From: Chitinophagaceae bacterium
GTDB lineage: Bacteria; Bacteroidota; Bacteroidia; Chitinophagales; Chitinophagaceae
Assembly (NCBI GenBank): GCA_018335935.1
Contig: JAGXRG010000026.1
Span: forward strand, 204,147-268,146
Direction of reading: 5' to 3'
Length of the DNA stretch: 64,000 nt
The notes under the pieces were generated by a model, which was not told the DNA's origin, did no database searches, and saw nothing but the letters and a program-made list of their open reading frames with translations. Below are positions 15,875 through 22,616 of the stretch, piece by piece. Each line of letters opens with the position of its first letter. The first letter of the stretch is position 1. The position numbers and the translations under genes are program-made.

Positions 15875-15928
15875 CCTCCTACTCTCTTAAGAGAGATTTA
15901 TTTTTATTAAGTAGTTACTACTAACTAC
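15875..15928 (-). promoter_or_regulatory. Strong Shine-Dalgarno plus palindrome and hairpin before rplX
   Basis: On the minus strand, in order: hairpin GTAGTTA/TAACTAC with a 4-base loop (15911-15928), palindrome CTCTCTTAAGAGAG (15882-15895), one base, then AGGAGG (15875-15880) and ATG after 5 bases. The CTACT of the upstream hairpin could also pair with the AGTAG that overlaps the Shine-Dalgarno, which would give a switch. The elements are seen; the switch is inference. Confidence 0.7.
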
Positions 15929-15940
15929 GATTTGATTTGT

Positions 15941-16309
15941 TTATAGTACTTCTGGTGCTAATGAAATAATTTTCATGTAGCCTTTATCTCTTAACTCTCT
16001 AGCTACTGGTCCAAAAATACGAGTTCCTCTAGGTTCATCTGAGTTGTTTAATAATACTACAGCATTATCATCAAAGCGGATATAAGAACCATCTTTTCGT
16101 CTTAATTTGTTTGTAGTACGAACAATAACTGCTTTAGAAACTGTTCCTTTCTTAATACCTCCAGCAGGGATGGCATCTTTAACAGTAACTACTATTTTGT
16201 CACCAATTTTAGCATAGTCTTGACCGCTATTGCCTAGTACTTTAATACAAAGTACTTCTTTTGCTCCACTATTATCGGCTACATTGAGCCTACTTTCTTG
16301 TTGTATCAT
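15941..16309 (-). CDS. rplN: 50S ribosomal protein L14 (uL14)
   Basis: Subunit-interface protein; 122 residues, the family's standard length. Begins [16 protein letters not shown] and contains [13 protein letters not shown], the V-I-V-R-T signature and the terminal [10 protein letters not shown] segment ending S-L-A-P-E-V-L. Lies between rpsQ and rplX as expected. The 86-base spacer to rpsQ is a 7-base periodic array. Confidence 0.98.
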   Translation of the reverse strand: MIQQESRLNVADNSGAKEVLCIKVLGNSGQDYAKIGDKIVVTVKDAIPAGGIKKGTVSKAVIVRTTNKLRRKDGSYIRFDDNAVVLLNNSDEPRGTRIFGPVARELRDKGYMKIISLAPEVL

Positions 16310-16321
16310 TTTACAATTTTT

Positions 16322-16391
16322 TGTCTTTGGGTTTTGGTCTTTGGCCTTTAATTTTTAATAACTTTAGACTAAAGACAAAATTCGAATGACT
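16322..16391. repeat. Heptad array in the rpsQ-rplN spacer (10 x 7 bases)
   Basis: Units: TGTCTTT, GGGTTTT, GGTCTTT, GGCCTTT, AATTTTT, AATAACT, TTAGACT, AAAGACA, AAATTCG, AATGACT. The left half (GTCTTT) and right half (AAAGAC) are complementary: TTTGTCTTT against AAAGACAAA. It fills almost the whole spacer. Confidence 0.8.
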
Positions 16392-16395
16392 GATC

Positions 16396-16650
16396 TTATT
16401 TTGCTTTTTCTACTACTTCAACTAGTCTCCAACGCTTTGTTTTGCTTAAAGGACGAGTTTCCATAATTTTAACTACATCACCAATAGTGCACTCATTTTT
16501 TTCATCATGAGCATGAAACTTGGTAGTTTTTTTAACGAACTTACCATACATTGGGTGTTTTACTTTTCTTTCAACAGCAACGGTAACAGTTTTGTCCATT
16601 TTGTTGCTGGTAACTGTACCAATTCTTGTTTTTCTGAGATTTCTTTCCAT
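16396..16650 (-). CDS. rpsQ: 30S ribosomal protein S17 (uS17)
   Basis: 16S rRNA 5'-domain binder with an OB fold; 84 residues. Begins [20 protein letters not shown] and contains T-V-A-V-E-R, H-P-M-Y-G-K and the terminal signature [20 protein letters not shown]. Canonical order rpmC-rpsQ-rplN. Confidence 0.98.
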   Translation of the reverse strand: MERNLRKTRIGTVTSNKMDKTVTVAVERKVKHPMYGKFVKKTTKFHAHDEKNECTIGDVVKIMETRPLSKTKRWRLVEVVEKAK

Positions 16651-16694
16651 ATTATTGAAAGTTTGCCAAGTAGTTTTTAACTAACTTGAGCTGA

Positions 16695-16898
16695 TTATTT
16701 TCTTTTACTTAATTCTGTTTGTAATCTTGCAATGTCTTTTCTTAAAGAACGAATCATCATTGGGTTCTCTAATGGTGTCATAGCATGTGCAAAATGTAAT
16801 TTCTTTAATCTTAATTGATCTTCAGAAATTCTGCCTTTAAGTGATTCTAAGCTAATTTCACTTAGGCCTTCATTTTTATTTACTTGTTTCTTTGCCAT
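16695..16898 (-). CDS. rpmC: 50S ribosomal protein L29 (uL29)
   Basis: Small two-helix protein at the peptide exit tunnel; 67 residues. The signature L-K-K-L-H-F-A-H-A-M-T-P-L-E-N-P and R-S-L-R-K-D-I-A-R-L-Q-T-E are present. The first dozen residues (A-K-K-Q-V-N-K-N-E-G) are less conserved. Sits between rplP and rpsQ as usual. Confidence 0.97.
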   Translation of the reverse strand: MAKKQVNKNEGLSEISLESLKGRISEDQLRLKKLHFAHAMTPLENPMMIRSLRKDIARLQTELSKRK

Positions 16899-16961
16899 TG
16901 TTCTAATTTGTTATTTCGACAACTATATAATTAGTTAATTATTATTGTTGACTAATTTATT

Positions 16962-17381
16962 TTATGCTTGTAAATCTCTTCTAATTACAAACTTAGTTTT
17001 GATAGGAAGTTTTTGAGCTGCTAGGTGCATTGCATGTTTTGCAGTTTCTTCACTTACACCATCGCATTCAAAAATAATACGTCCTGGTTCTACTACAGCT
17101 GCCCAAAACTCTGGGTTACCTTTACCTTTACCCATTCTCACCTCAGCTGGTTTACGTGTAATAATTTTATCAGGAAATACTCTGATCCAAACATTACCTT
17201 CACGTTTCATAGCACGAGTCATACTTTGACGAGCCGCTTCTATTTGACGATTAGTTAACCAAATAGGTTCTACTGCTTTTAATGCATATGAACCGAATGA
17301 TATAGAAGCACCTCTTTTAGCTACTTCTCTAATACGCCCTTTTTGTTGTTTTCTATGCTTACTTCTTTTTGGTTGTAACAT
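16962..17381 (-). CDS. rplP: 50S ribosomal protein L16 (uL16)
   Basis: Positions A-site tRNA on the large subunit; 139 residues. Begins [16 protein letters not shown] and holds both family signatures ([14 protein letters not shown] and [15 protein letters not shown]). Canonical position after rpsC. The spacer to rpsC is an 8-base periodic array. Confidence 0.98.
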   Translation of the reverse strand: MLQPKRSKHRKQQKGRIREVAKRGASISFGSYALKAVEPIWLTNRQIEAARQSMTRAMKREGNVWIRVFPDKIITRKPAEVRMGKGKGNPEFWAAVVEPGRIIFECDGVSEETAKHAMHLAAQKLPIKTKFVIRRDLQA

Positions 17382-17388
17382 CTTTTTT

Positions 17389-17467
17389 AATTTGATAATT
17401 TAACAATTCGACAATTCGGCAATTAATTTTTTTGCATTGGCAAATTGGCTAATTGAACTATTGGCTA
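17389..17467. repeat. Octad array in the rpsC-rplP spacer
   Basis: Five units AATTTGAT, AATTTAAC, AATTCGAC, AATTCGGC, AATTAATT, an 8-base joint, then ATTGGCAA, ATTGGCTA, ATTGAACT, ATTGGCTA. The 8-base register holds through each group. It runs up to the rpsC stop codon and fills the spacer. Confidence 0.8.
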
Positions 17468-17468
17468 A

Positions 17469-18233
17469 TTACCTTCCTCTTCTTTCTCCTCCACCTCTTC
17501 TTTCTCCACCTCTTCTATCATCTCTTCTATCGCCACCACTTCTTCTATCTTGTGGAGCTGCAGAATCTTTTCCTGAAATGAAATTTGGATTTAAATCTCT
17601 TTTTCCTAAAACTTCACCTTTGCAAATCCAAACTTTGATACCGATTTTACCGTAAACTGTTTGTGCAAAAACATTAGCGTAATCAATATCCATACGGAAA
17701 GTATGTAATGGAGTACGGCCTTGTTTTAATTCTTCGCTACGAGCAATCTCAGCACCATTTAAACGACCACTTAATTTAACTTTAATTCCTTCTGCACCCA
17801 TTCTTAAGGTAGAAGCAATTGCCATTTTAGTAGCTCTTTTAAAGTTGATACGATTTTCGATTTGACGAGCAATAGTATCTGCAACAATTGTTGCATCTAA
17901 TTCTGGACGACGAATTTCTAAAATGTTAATTTGAACATCGTCTTTACCAGTTAATTTCTTTAATTCTTCTTTAATACGATCAACCTCTCCACCACCTTTA
18001 CCAATAATGATACCTGGTTTGCTAGTGTGTATAGTAATGATTAGTTTTCCTAATGTACGTTCAATAACAATTTTAGCAATACCACCCTTGTTAATACGTG
18101 CCATTAAGTATTTACGGATTTTTTGATCTTCAATTAACTTGCCAGCATAGTCTCTGCTATTGCCAAACCAGTTACTGTCCCATCCACGGATGATACCTAA
18201 TCTGTTACCAATCGGATTTGCTTTTTGACCCAT
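17469..18233 (-). CDS. rpsC: 30S ribosomal protein S3 (uS3) with Arg/Gly-rich tail
   Basis: mRNA-entry protein of the small-subunit head; 254 residues. [13 protein letters not shown] opens it, a KH domain covers about 45-115 ([10 protein letters not shown]), and the C-terminal S3 domain includes [10 protein letters not shown] and G-K-I-G-I-K-V-W-I. After the normal end at about residue 222 comes a roughly 32-residue tail made almost only of Arg, Gly, Asp and Glu (R-R-G-G-E-R-R-G-G type), encoded by a degenerate repeat at 17471-17560. The family is usually 205-240 residues, so the tail is an extension. Confidence 0.98.
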   Translation of the reverse strand: MGQKANPIGNRLGIIRGWDSNWFGNSRDYAGKLIEDQKIRKYLMARINKGGIAKIVIERTLGKLIITIHTSKPGIIIGKGGGEVDRIKEELKKLTGKDDVQINILEIRRPELDATIVADTIARQIENRINFKRATKMAIASTLRMGAEGIKVKLSGRLNGAEIARSEELKQGRTPLHTFRMDIDYANVFAQTVYGKIGIKVWICKGEVLGKRDLNPNFISGKDSAAPQDRRSGGDRRDDRRGGERRGGGERRGR

Positions 18234-18260
18234 TTTGTTTATTTGATAATTTGGTAATTT

Positions 18261-18605
18261 TTAATTCTTTTTATCTACTATTAAAGTAACATGATTACTT
18301 CTTTTTCTAATTTTATATCCACGTCCTTGTGGTGCTGGTCTCATTCTTTTTAAAACTCTACCACCATCTACAAAGATTGTTTTTACAGCTAAGCCACTAT
18401 CTGCAGCACTAGCACCTTCATTTTTTTGTTCCCAGTTATTAATTGCACTTTTTAACAATTTTGCTAAAGGTTTTGCATTATGCTGAGGGTGGTGTTCTAA
18501 AATTGCTAAAGCTTTTTCAACTTCCATACCTCTAATAACATCGGCCAATAAACGCATTTTGCGTGGACCTGTTGGGTAATTATTTAATTTAGCTACTGCT
18601 TCCAT
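18261..18605 (-). CDS. rplV: 50S ribosomal protein L22 (uL22)
   Basis: Lines the peptide exit tunnel; 114 residues. [17 protein letters not shown] begins the fold, and the tunnel-loop region [20 protein letters not shown] is intact. The spacer to rpsC (27 bases) is short and T-rich; the one to rpsS holds a 7-base periodic array. Confidence 0.98.
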   Translation of the reverse strand: MEAVAKLNNYPTGPRKMRLLADVIRGMEVEKALAILEHHPQHNAKPLAKLLKSAINNWEQKNEGASAADSGLAVKTIFVDGGRVLKRMRPAPQGRGYKIRKRSNHVTLIVDKKN

Positions 18606-18616
18606 TTTTATTTAGT

Positions 18617-18670
18617 TATGAATTTTGAATTTAGAATTTACATTCTTAAATCATTATTCTTAATTATTAA
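18617..18670. repeat. Heptad array in the rpsS-rplV spacer
   Basis: Units: TATGAAT, TTTGAAT, TTAGAAT, TTACATT, CTTAAAT, CATTATT, CTTAATT, then ATTAA up to the rpsS stop. TTTAGAAT on the left nearly pairs with ATTCTTAAA in the middle. It occupies most of the 65-base spacer. Confidence 0.75.
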
Positions 18671-18940
18671 TTATTGTTTACTTCCTGAATGACCTCTGAA
18701 ATTTCTAGTTGGTGCAAACTCTCCAAGTTTGTGACCTACCATAAATTCTGTTACATATACAGGAATAAATTTATTTCCGTTGTGTACTGCAAAAGTGTGG
18801 CCTACGAAATCTGGAGAAATTGTACTTCTACGACTCCAAGTTTTAATAACACCTTTTTTTGCTTTTCCCTCATTCATGCCTAAAACTTTACCTTCTAAGT
18901 TGGCATCGATATAAGGACCTTTTTTAATTGAACGACCCAT
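18671..18940 (-). CDS. rpsS: 30S ribosomal protein S19 (uS19)
   Basis: Small-subunit head protein near the A-site finger; 89 residues. [12 protein letters not shown] opens it, and the signature [15 protein letters not shown] follows T-E-F-M-V-G. Order rplB-rpsS-rplV is canonical. Confidence 0.98.
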   Translation of the reverse strand: MGRSIKKGPYIDANLEGKVLGMNEGKAKKGVIKTWSRRSTISPDFVGHTFAVHNGNKFIPVYVTEFMVGHKLGEFAPTRNFRGHSGSKQ

Positions 18941-18997
18941 ATTTTAATTTTCAATTTGTTCTTTAGATTTCTAAGGAACGGTTATTATTAATTAATT

Positions 18998-19840
18998 TTA
19001 GTTCTTACTGATTTTTTTACCATCACGTCTTTGGATAATTAATTTATCGCTAGACTTTCCTCTTGTTCTTGTTTTTTCTCCTTTAGCATATTTACCAGTT
19101 CTGCTTCTTGGATGACCCCCTGAAGCTCTACCTTCACCACCACCCATTGGGTGATCAACTGGATTCATAGCTACCCCTCTTGTTCTTGGACGAATACCTT
19201 TCCATCTATTAACACCTGCTTTACCAGCTTGCTCTAAGTTATGATCACTATTAGAAGTTACCCCTACAGTTGCATAACAGTTTACCAATACTTTTCTCAA
19301 TTCGCCACTTGGCATTTTAAGAACTGCATATTTTTCTTCTTTATTGGCTAATTGAGCAGAAGTTCCTGCACTACGAGCCATTTTACCACCTTGTCCAGGT
19401 TGTAATTCAATATTATGAATATTAGTACCTAAAGGCATATTCTTCATTGGTAAAGAATTTCCAACTTCTGGTGCTACATTTTCTCCACTCATTACTGTTG
19501 CTCCAACTTGTAAACCTTGAGGTGCCAAAATGTATCTTTTTTCACCATCAGTATATTGTAAAAGAGCAATAAATGCAGTTCTATTCGGATCGTACTCAAT
19601 AGAAACTACTTTAGCTTCCATATCGCGTTTGTTACGCTTGAAATCAATGATACGATATTGTTTTTTGTGACCACCACCAATATATCTCATTGAACGACGA
19701 CCATTTGAATTACGACCACCTGTTCTTTTCTTTGGTTCAGTTAATGTTTTTTCAGGAACATTAGTTGTAATTTCTTCGTAAGCGTTACCAATTCTCCAGC
19801 GAGTTCCTGCTGTCATTGGTTTGTATTTCTTAAGTGCCAT
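18998..19840 (-). CDS. rplB: 50S ribosomal protein L2 (uL2)
   Basis: Peptidyl-transferase-centre protein needed for subunit joining; 280 residues. The N-terminal [16 protein letters not shown] region, [16 protein letters not shown] and the C-terminal signature containing [13 protein letters not shown] are complete, including the conserved His. Followed by rpsS as expected; the 80-base gap to rplW contains a small GGTAT/ATACC hairpin. Confidence 0.98.
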   Translation of the reverse strand: MALKKYKPMTAGTRWRIGNAYEEITTNVPEKTLTEPKKRTGGRNSNGRRSMRYIGGGHKKQYRIIDFKRNKRDMEAKVVSIEYDPNRTAFIALLQYTDGEKRYILAPQGLQVGATVMSGENVAPEVGNSLPMKNMPLGTNIHNIELQPGQGGKMARSAGTSAQLANKEEKYAVLKMPSGELRKVLVNCYATVGVTSNSDHNLEQAGKAGVNRWKGIRPRTRGVAMNPVDHPMGGGEGRASGGHPRSRTGKYAKGEKTRTRGKSSDKLIIQRRDGKKISKN

Positions 19841-19920
19841 TTCTTTTTATTTTAATCTGAAGTTTTCACTTCTTTTTGTTTGCAAATTTTGCGGTATTGC
19901 TATACCATTCTTTGAGTTAA

Positions 19921-20220
19921 TTATATATTGCTATATAAGTCTATTGTTTCTCCTTCAGCAATAGTAACCATTGCTTTTTTGTAAGAAGATTTAGTGCCTT
20001 GAATATATCCTGCTTTTGTAAAGCGGCTTTTATTCTTAGCTGGAGCAACTGCTGTGTTTACACTTTTTACAGTTACACCATAGAAATTTTCAATTGCTTT
20101 TTTAATTTCTAATTTATTAGCTCTTTTATCTACTTTAAAAGCATAACAACTTAATTTAGTTTGTTGCAAATTGGCTTTTTCAGTTAAGATAGGCTTGATT
20201 AATATTTCTGCTTGTTTCAT
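19921..20220 (-). CDS. rplW: 50S ribosomal protein L23 (uL23)
   Basis: Exit-tunnel docking site for trigger factor and SRP; 99 residues. I-L-I-K-P-I-L-T-E-K-A opens the fold and the signature region D-K-R-A-N-K-L-E-I-K-K-A-I-E-N-F-Y-G-V-T-V lies at about 31-51. Bacteroidota forms vary at the C-terminus, as does this one. Between rplD and rplB, as usual. Confidence 0.96.
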   Translation of the reverse strand: MKQAEILIKPILTEKANLQQTKLSCYAFKVDKRANKLEIKKAIENFYGVTVKSVNTAVAPAKNKSRFTKAGYIQGTKSSYKKAMVTIAEGETIDLYSNI

Positions 20221-20246
20221 TTAAAATCAGTTTTTACAGTTACGAA

Positions 20247-20879
20247 TTATGCTTCAGTTTCTGCTTCGTTAAAAATCTTTGCAGCATTTTCAGTAATTAC
20301 TAAAACATCTGCATTCATAATATCGTATGTGTTAATATCAGCTAATAAAGTACTAGCAATATTTGGAACGTTACGAGTGCTTAAGTGTACATTATCGTTG
20401 TACTCAGCTAAAACCAATAAAGATTTTTTGTTAGCAACATTCAACCCTTTCATAATACTTACCACTTCTTTTGTTTTTGGAGCAGCAAATACTAAATCTT
20501 CAACCACAACAATTGCAGCATCTTTAGCTTTATAACTTAAAGCAGAAATTTTAGCTAAATCTTTTACTTTACGGTTTAATTTAATATCGTAAGCATGAGG
20601 TTTTGGTCCAAAAATAGTACCACCACCTTTGTATAAAGGGTTACGAATATTACCTTTACGAGATCCACCAGTACCTTTTTGCTTGTGTAATTTTTTACTA
20701 GAACCTTTTACTTCAGCACGAGTTTTTACTTTGTGTGTACCTTGACGTTGAGCACCCATATATTGCTTAACAGCTAAATACATTACGTGGTCGTTAGGAT
20801 CTACACCAAAAATTTCTTCTGGTAATTCAACAGTTCTACCTGTTTTTTGACCCTGTATATTTAAAACATCTACTTGCAT
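20247..20879 (-). CDS. rplD: 50S ribosomal protein L4 (uL4)
   Basis: Tunnel-loop protein; 210 residues. The extended loop at about 45-95 contains K-L-H-K-Q-K-G-T-G-G-S-R-K-G-N-I-R-N-P and F-G-P-K-P-H. In E. coli L4 represses its own operon by binding the leader in front of rpsJ; here a long structured spacer exists instead between rpsJ and rplC, so an analogous role is possible but unproven. Confidence 0.98.
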   Translation of the reverse strand: MQVDVLNIQGQKTGRTVELPEEIFGVDPNDHVMYLAVKQYMGAQRQGTHKVKTRAEVKGSSKKLHKQKGTGGSRKGNIRNPLYKGGGTIFGPKPHAYDIKLNRKVKDLAKISALSYKAKDAAIVVVEDLVFAAPKTKEVVSIMKGLNVANKKSLLVLAEYNDNVHLSTRNVPNIASTLLADINTYDIMNADVLVITENAAKIFNEAETEA

Positions 20880-20917
20880 CTTTTATCTTTTTATAAACCT
20901 TGGCGGCTTTATTAAAA

Positions 20918-21535
20918 TTATTTTTGAATTAAAACGATTGATCCGTTATGACCAGGAACTGATCCACTAACTAAAATGTAATTTTGTTCTGGAAATATTT
21001 TTACAATTTTCAATCCTTTCATTTTTACTCTATCGCCACCCATTCTACCAGCCATTCGCATACCTTTAAATACTCGGCTAGCATCTGATGAGTTACCAAT
21101 AGAACCTGGTGCTCTTTGACGATCGTGCTGACCGTGAGAAGCTTCACCAACTCCAGAGAAACCATGACGTTTTACAACACCTTGGAAACCCTTTCCTTTA
21201 GAAGTACCTACGATTTCAACATCTTCACCTTCAGTGAAAATATCTAAACCAATAGTTTCGCCTAAAGCTTTTGCTATTGAGTAGTTACGAAATTCTTTTG
21301 TAAATTTTTTAGGAGCTGTATTGGCTTTTGCGAAGTGATTAATTTCTGCTTTAACAGAATGTTTTTCTTTTTTGTCGCCAATAGCTAATTGTAGTGCGTT
21401 GTAGCCGTCTATTTCTTGGGTCTTAATTTGAGTAACCACATTAGGTGTCGCCTCAATAATTGTGCAAGCTGTTTGCTTTCCGTCGGCAGCAAAGATGCTT
21501 GTCATCCCAATTTTCTTTCCAATAATACCTTTCAT
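20918..21535 (-). CDS. rplC: 50S ribosomal protein L3 (uL3)
   Basis: Large-subunit assembly protein reaching the peptidyl-transferase centre; 205 residues. [13 protein letters not shown] opens it, the signature [13 protein letters not shown] lies at about 114-126, and G-R-M-G-G-D-R-V and the W-loop equivalent ([16 protein letters not shown]) are present, with the methylatable glutamine region Q-H-D-R-Q. The 301-base spacer before it is very long for an S10 operon. Confidence 0.98.
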   Translation of the reverse strand: MKGIIGKKIGMTSIFAADGKQTACTIIEATPNVVTQIKTQEIDGYNALQLAIGDKKEKHSVKAEINHFAKANTAPKKFTKEFRNYSIAKALGETIGLDIFTEGEDVEIVGTSKGKGFQGVVKRHGFSGVGEASHGQHDRQRAPGSIGNSSDASRVFKGMRMAGRMGGDRVKMKGLKIVKIFPEQNYILVSGSVPGHNGSIVLIQK

Positions 21536-21836
21536 CGTTTTGCGGTTTTAATAGCCCCGCTGAGGTATGGAGGACATTCTGATGATGAATATCAGAATTC
21601 AATCCTTGTTCGCCATCGACCTTTTCTATGGTTTTCCTGCTAACCAGCAAGAAGTAGAAGTACCGATGGTAAACAAACCTCGAAGGGCCTGTTTATATGT
21701 TGCCGAGACATATAATTAAAATATATGTGTCTCGATTTATTTAATTGATCAGAGCTCTTTTTTGCACTTGGCATTGAGAGATGAAATACTGGTATAAAGA
21801 ACTTAAGTGTTTATGAGTAAAAAACTCAAAGGCTAC
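21536..21836 (-). ncRNA. 301-base structured spacer between rpsJ and rplC (candidate leader RNA)
   Basis: No credible gene lies here. In transcript (minus-strand) order it offers: GAGT/ACTC just after the rpsJ stop (21815-21827); a long hairpin CGAGAC-ATATA against TATAT-GT-GTCTCG (21704-21734); CCT-TCG-AGG near 21678; TGCT/AGCA near 21640; TTCTGAT/ATCAGAA (21577-21597); and GCGG/CCGC (21542-21560) just before the rplC start. None has a U tract, so these are not simple terminators. An r-protein-binding autoregulatory leader for the L3-L4-L23 part of the operon fits the position, but this is inference. Confidence 0.5.
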
Positions 21837-22142
21837 TTATGCCTTAATTTCAACCTCAACACCTGAAGGTAAATCTAATTTACTTAGAGCATCTACAGTT
21901 TTTGAAGAAGAAGTATAAATATCCAACAAGCGTTTGTGTGTGCAAAGTTGAAATTGTTCACGACTCTTTTTATTAACGAATGGAGAACGTAATACAGTAA
22001 AAATTCTTTTACGTGTTGGCAAAGGAATAGGTCCTGTTACTACGGCACCTGTGCTACGAACTGTTTTAACAATTTTTTCTGCAGATTTATCTACTAAATT
22101 GTGGTCGAAGCTTTGTAATTTAATTCTTATTCTTTGTGACAT
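21837..22142 (-). CDS. rpsJ: 30S ribosomal protein S10 (uS10)
   Basis: Small-subunit head protein, also a NusB partner in transcription antitermination; 101 residues. [14 protein letters not shown] opens it and the signature [15 protein letters not shown] is complete, followed by S-R-E-Q-F. It is the first gene of this ribosomal cluster: no rpsL, rpsG or fusA precedes it, and a promoter lies just upstream. Confidence 0.98.
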   Translation of the reverse strand: MSQRIRIKLQSFDHNLVDKSAEKIVKTVRSTGAVVTGPIPLPTRKRIFTVLRSPFVNKKSREQFQLCTHKRLLDIYTSSSKTVDALSKLDLPSGVEVEIKA

Positions 22143-22616
22143 ATACTTTATACCATTTTTTCAAATGGAGTGCAAAAGTAGGGGTATGATTCATACAAAC
22201 AAATTTTTTATTAAAGTATTTTTTCAACATGACAATTCTAGCACTAAAGACTTAAGTCTAAGTTATCCACTTATTAGATTATTTCAAATTAAGATATATT
22301 GATTATTAATTGCAATAATTTATTTTTTAAATAGAAGTTTATTTTAAACAGTGGAATAAAGTTGATATATAAGAGTATAGATCATTGCCCTAATTAAAAA
22401 AAATATTAACATGCTAAGCTCAATGATATCAATACTTTAATAAGATTTTATTCAAAAAAATTATTACATAATAATTCATCATTAAAAAAAAATCTGAACT
22501 TGGTAAAAAAAATCTTTACATAATATTGCAATTGATATGTGAGGTTTTGAAAATATATTTAAAACAACATTACAACATATAGTAACCTGTAAATAGGATT
22601 AAATCTTAGAAAAATA
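22143..22616. other. 474-base intergenic region between divergent rpsJ and topA
   Basis: The rpsJ side holds the promoter described at 22173-22202. From about 22210 to 22616 the sequence is very AT-rich, with many A/T runs. I see no ORF with coding character, no RNA gene and no clear TAnnTTTG box directed toward topA. An AT-rich upstream activating region for the ribosomal promoter is possible. Confidence 0.6.
22173..22202 (-). promoter_or_regulatory. Promoter of the S10-spc operon
   Basis: On the minus strand: TTG (complement of 22200-22202), 19 bases, then TACTTTTG (complement of 22173-22180), a full match to the Bacteroidota TAnnTTTG -7 box at consensus spacing. The start point would fall near 22166, giving a leader of about 24 bases before rpsJ. 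Confidence 0.85.

Noticed and set aside
17437..17655. A 72-residue plus-strand frame rich in Leu/Ser/Pro
   Set aside because: It is the antisense shadow of the Arg/Gly-rich tail of S3.
21453..21650. A 65-residue minus-strand frame overlapping the start of rplC and the spacer
   Set aside because: It runs out of frame through the conserved L3 N-terminus and has no coding character of its own.
21536..21836. tRNA or other known RNA gene in the rpsJ-rplC spacer
   Set aside because: No cloverleaf, no GGTTCGA-type T arm and no CCA end could be found on either strand.
22210..22616. Remnants of rpsL, rpsG or fusA upstream of rpsJ
   Set aside because: The sequence is AT-rich with stops in all frames and no recognisable ribosomal or EF-G motif.
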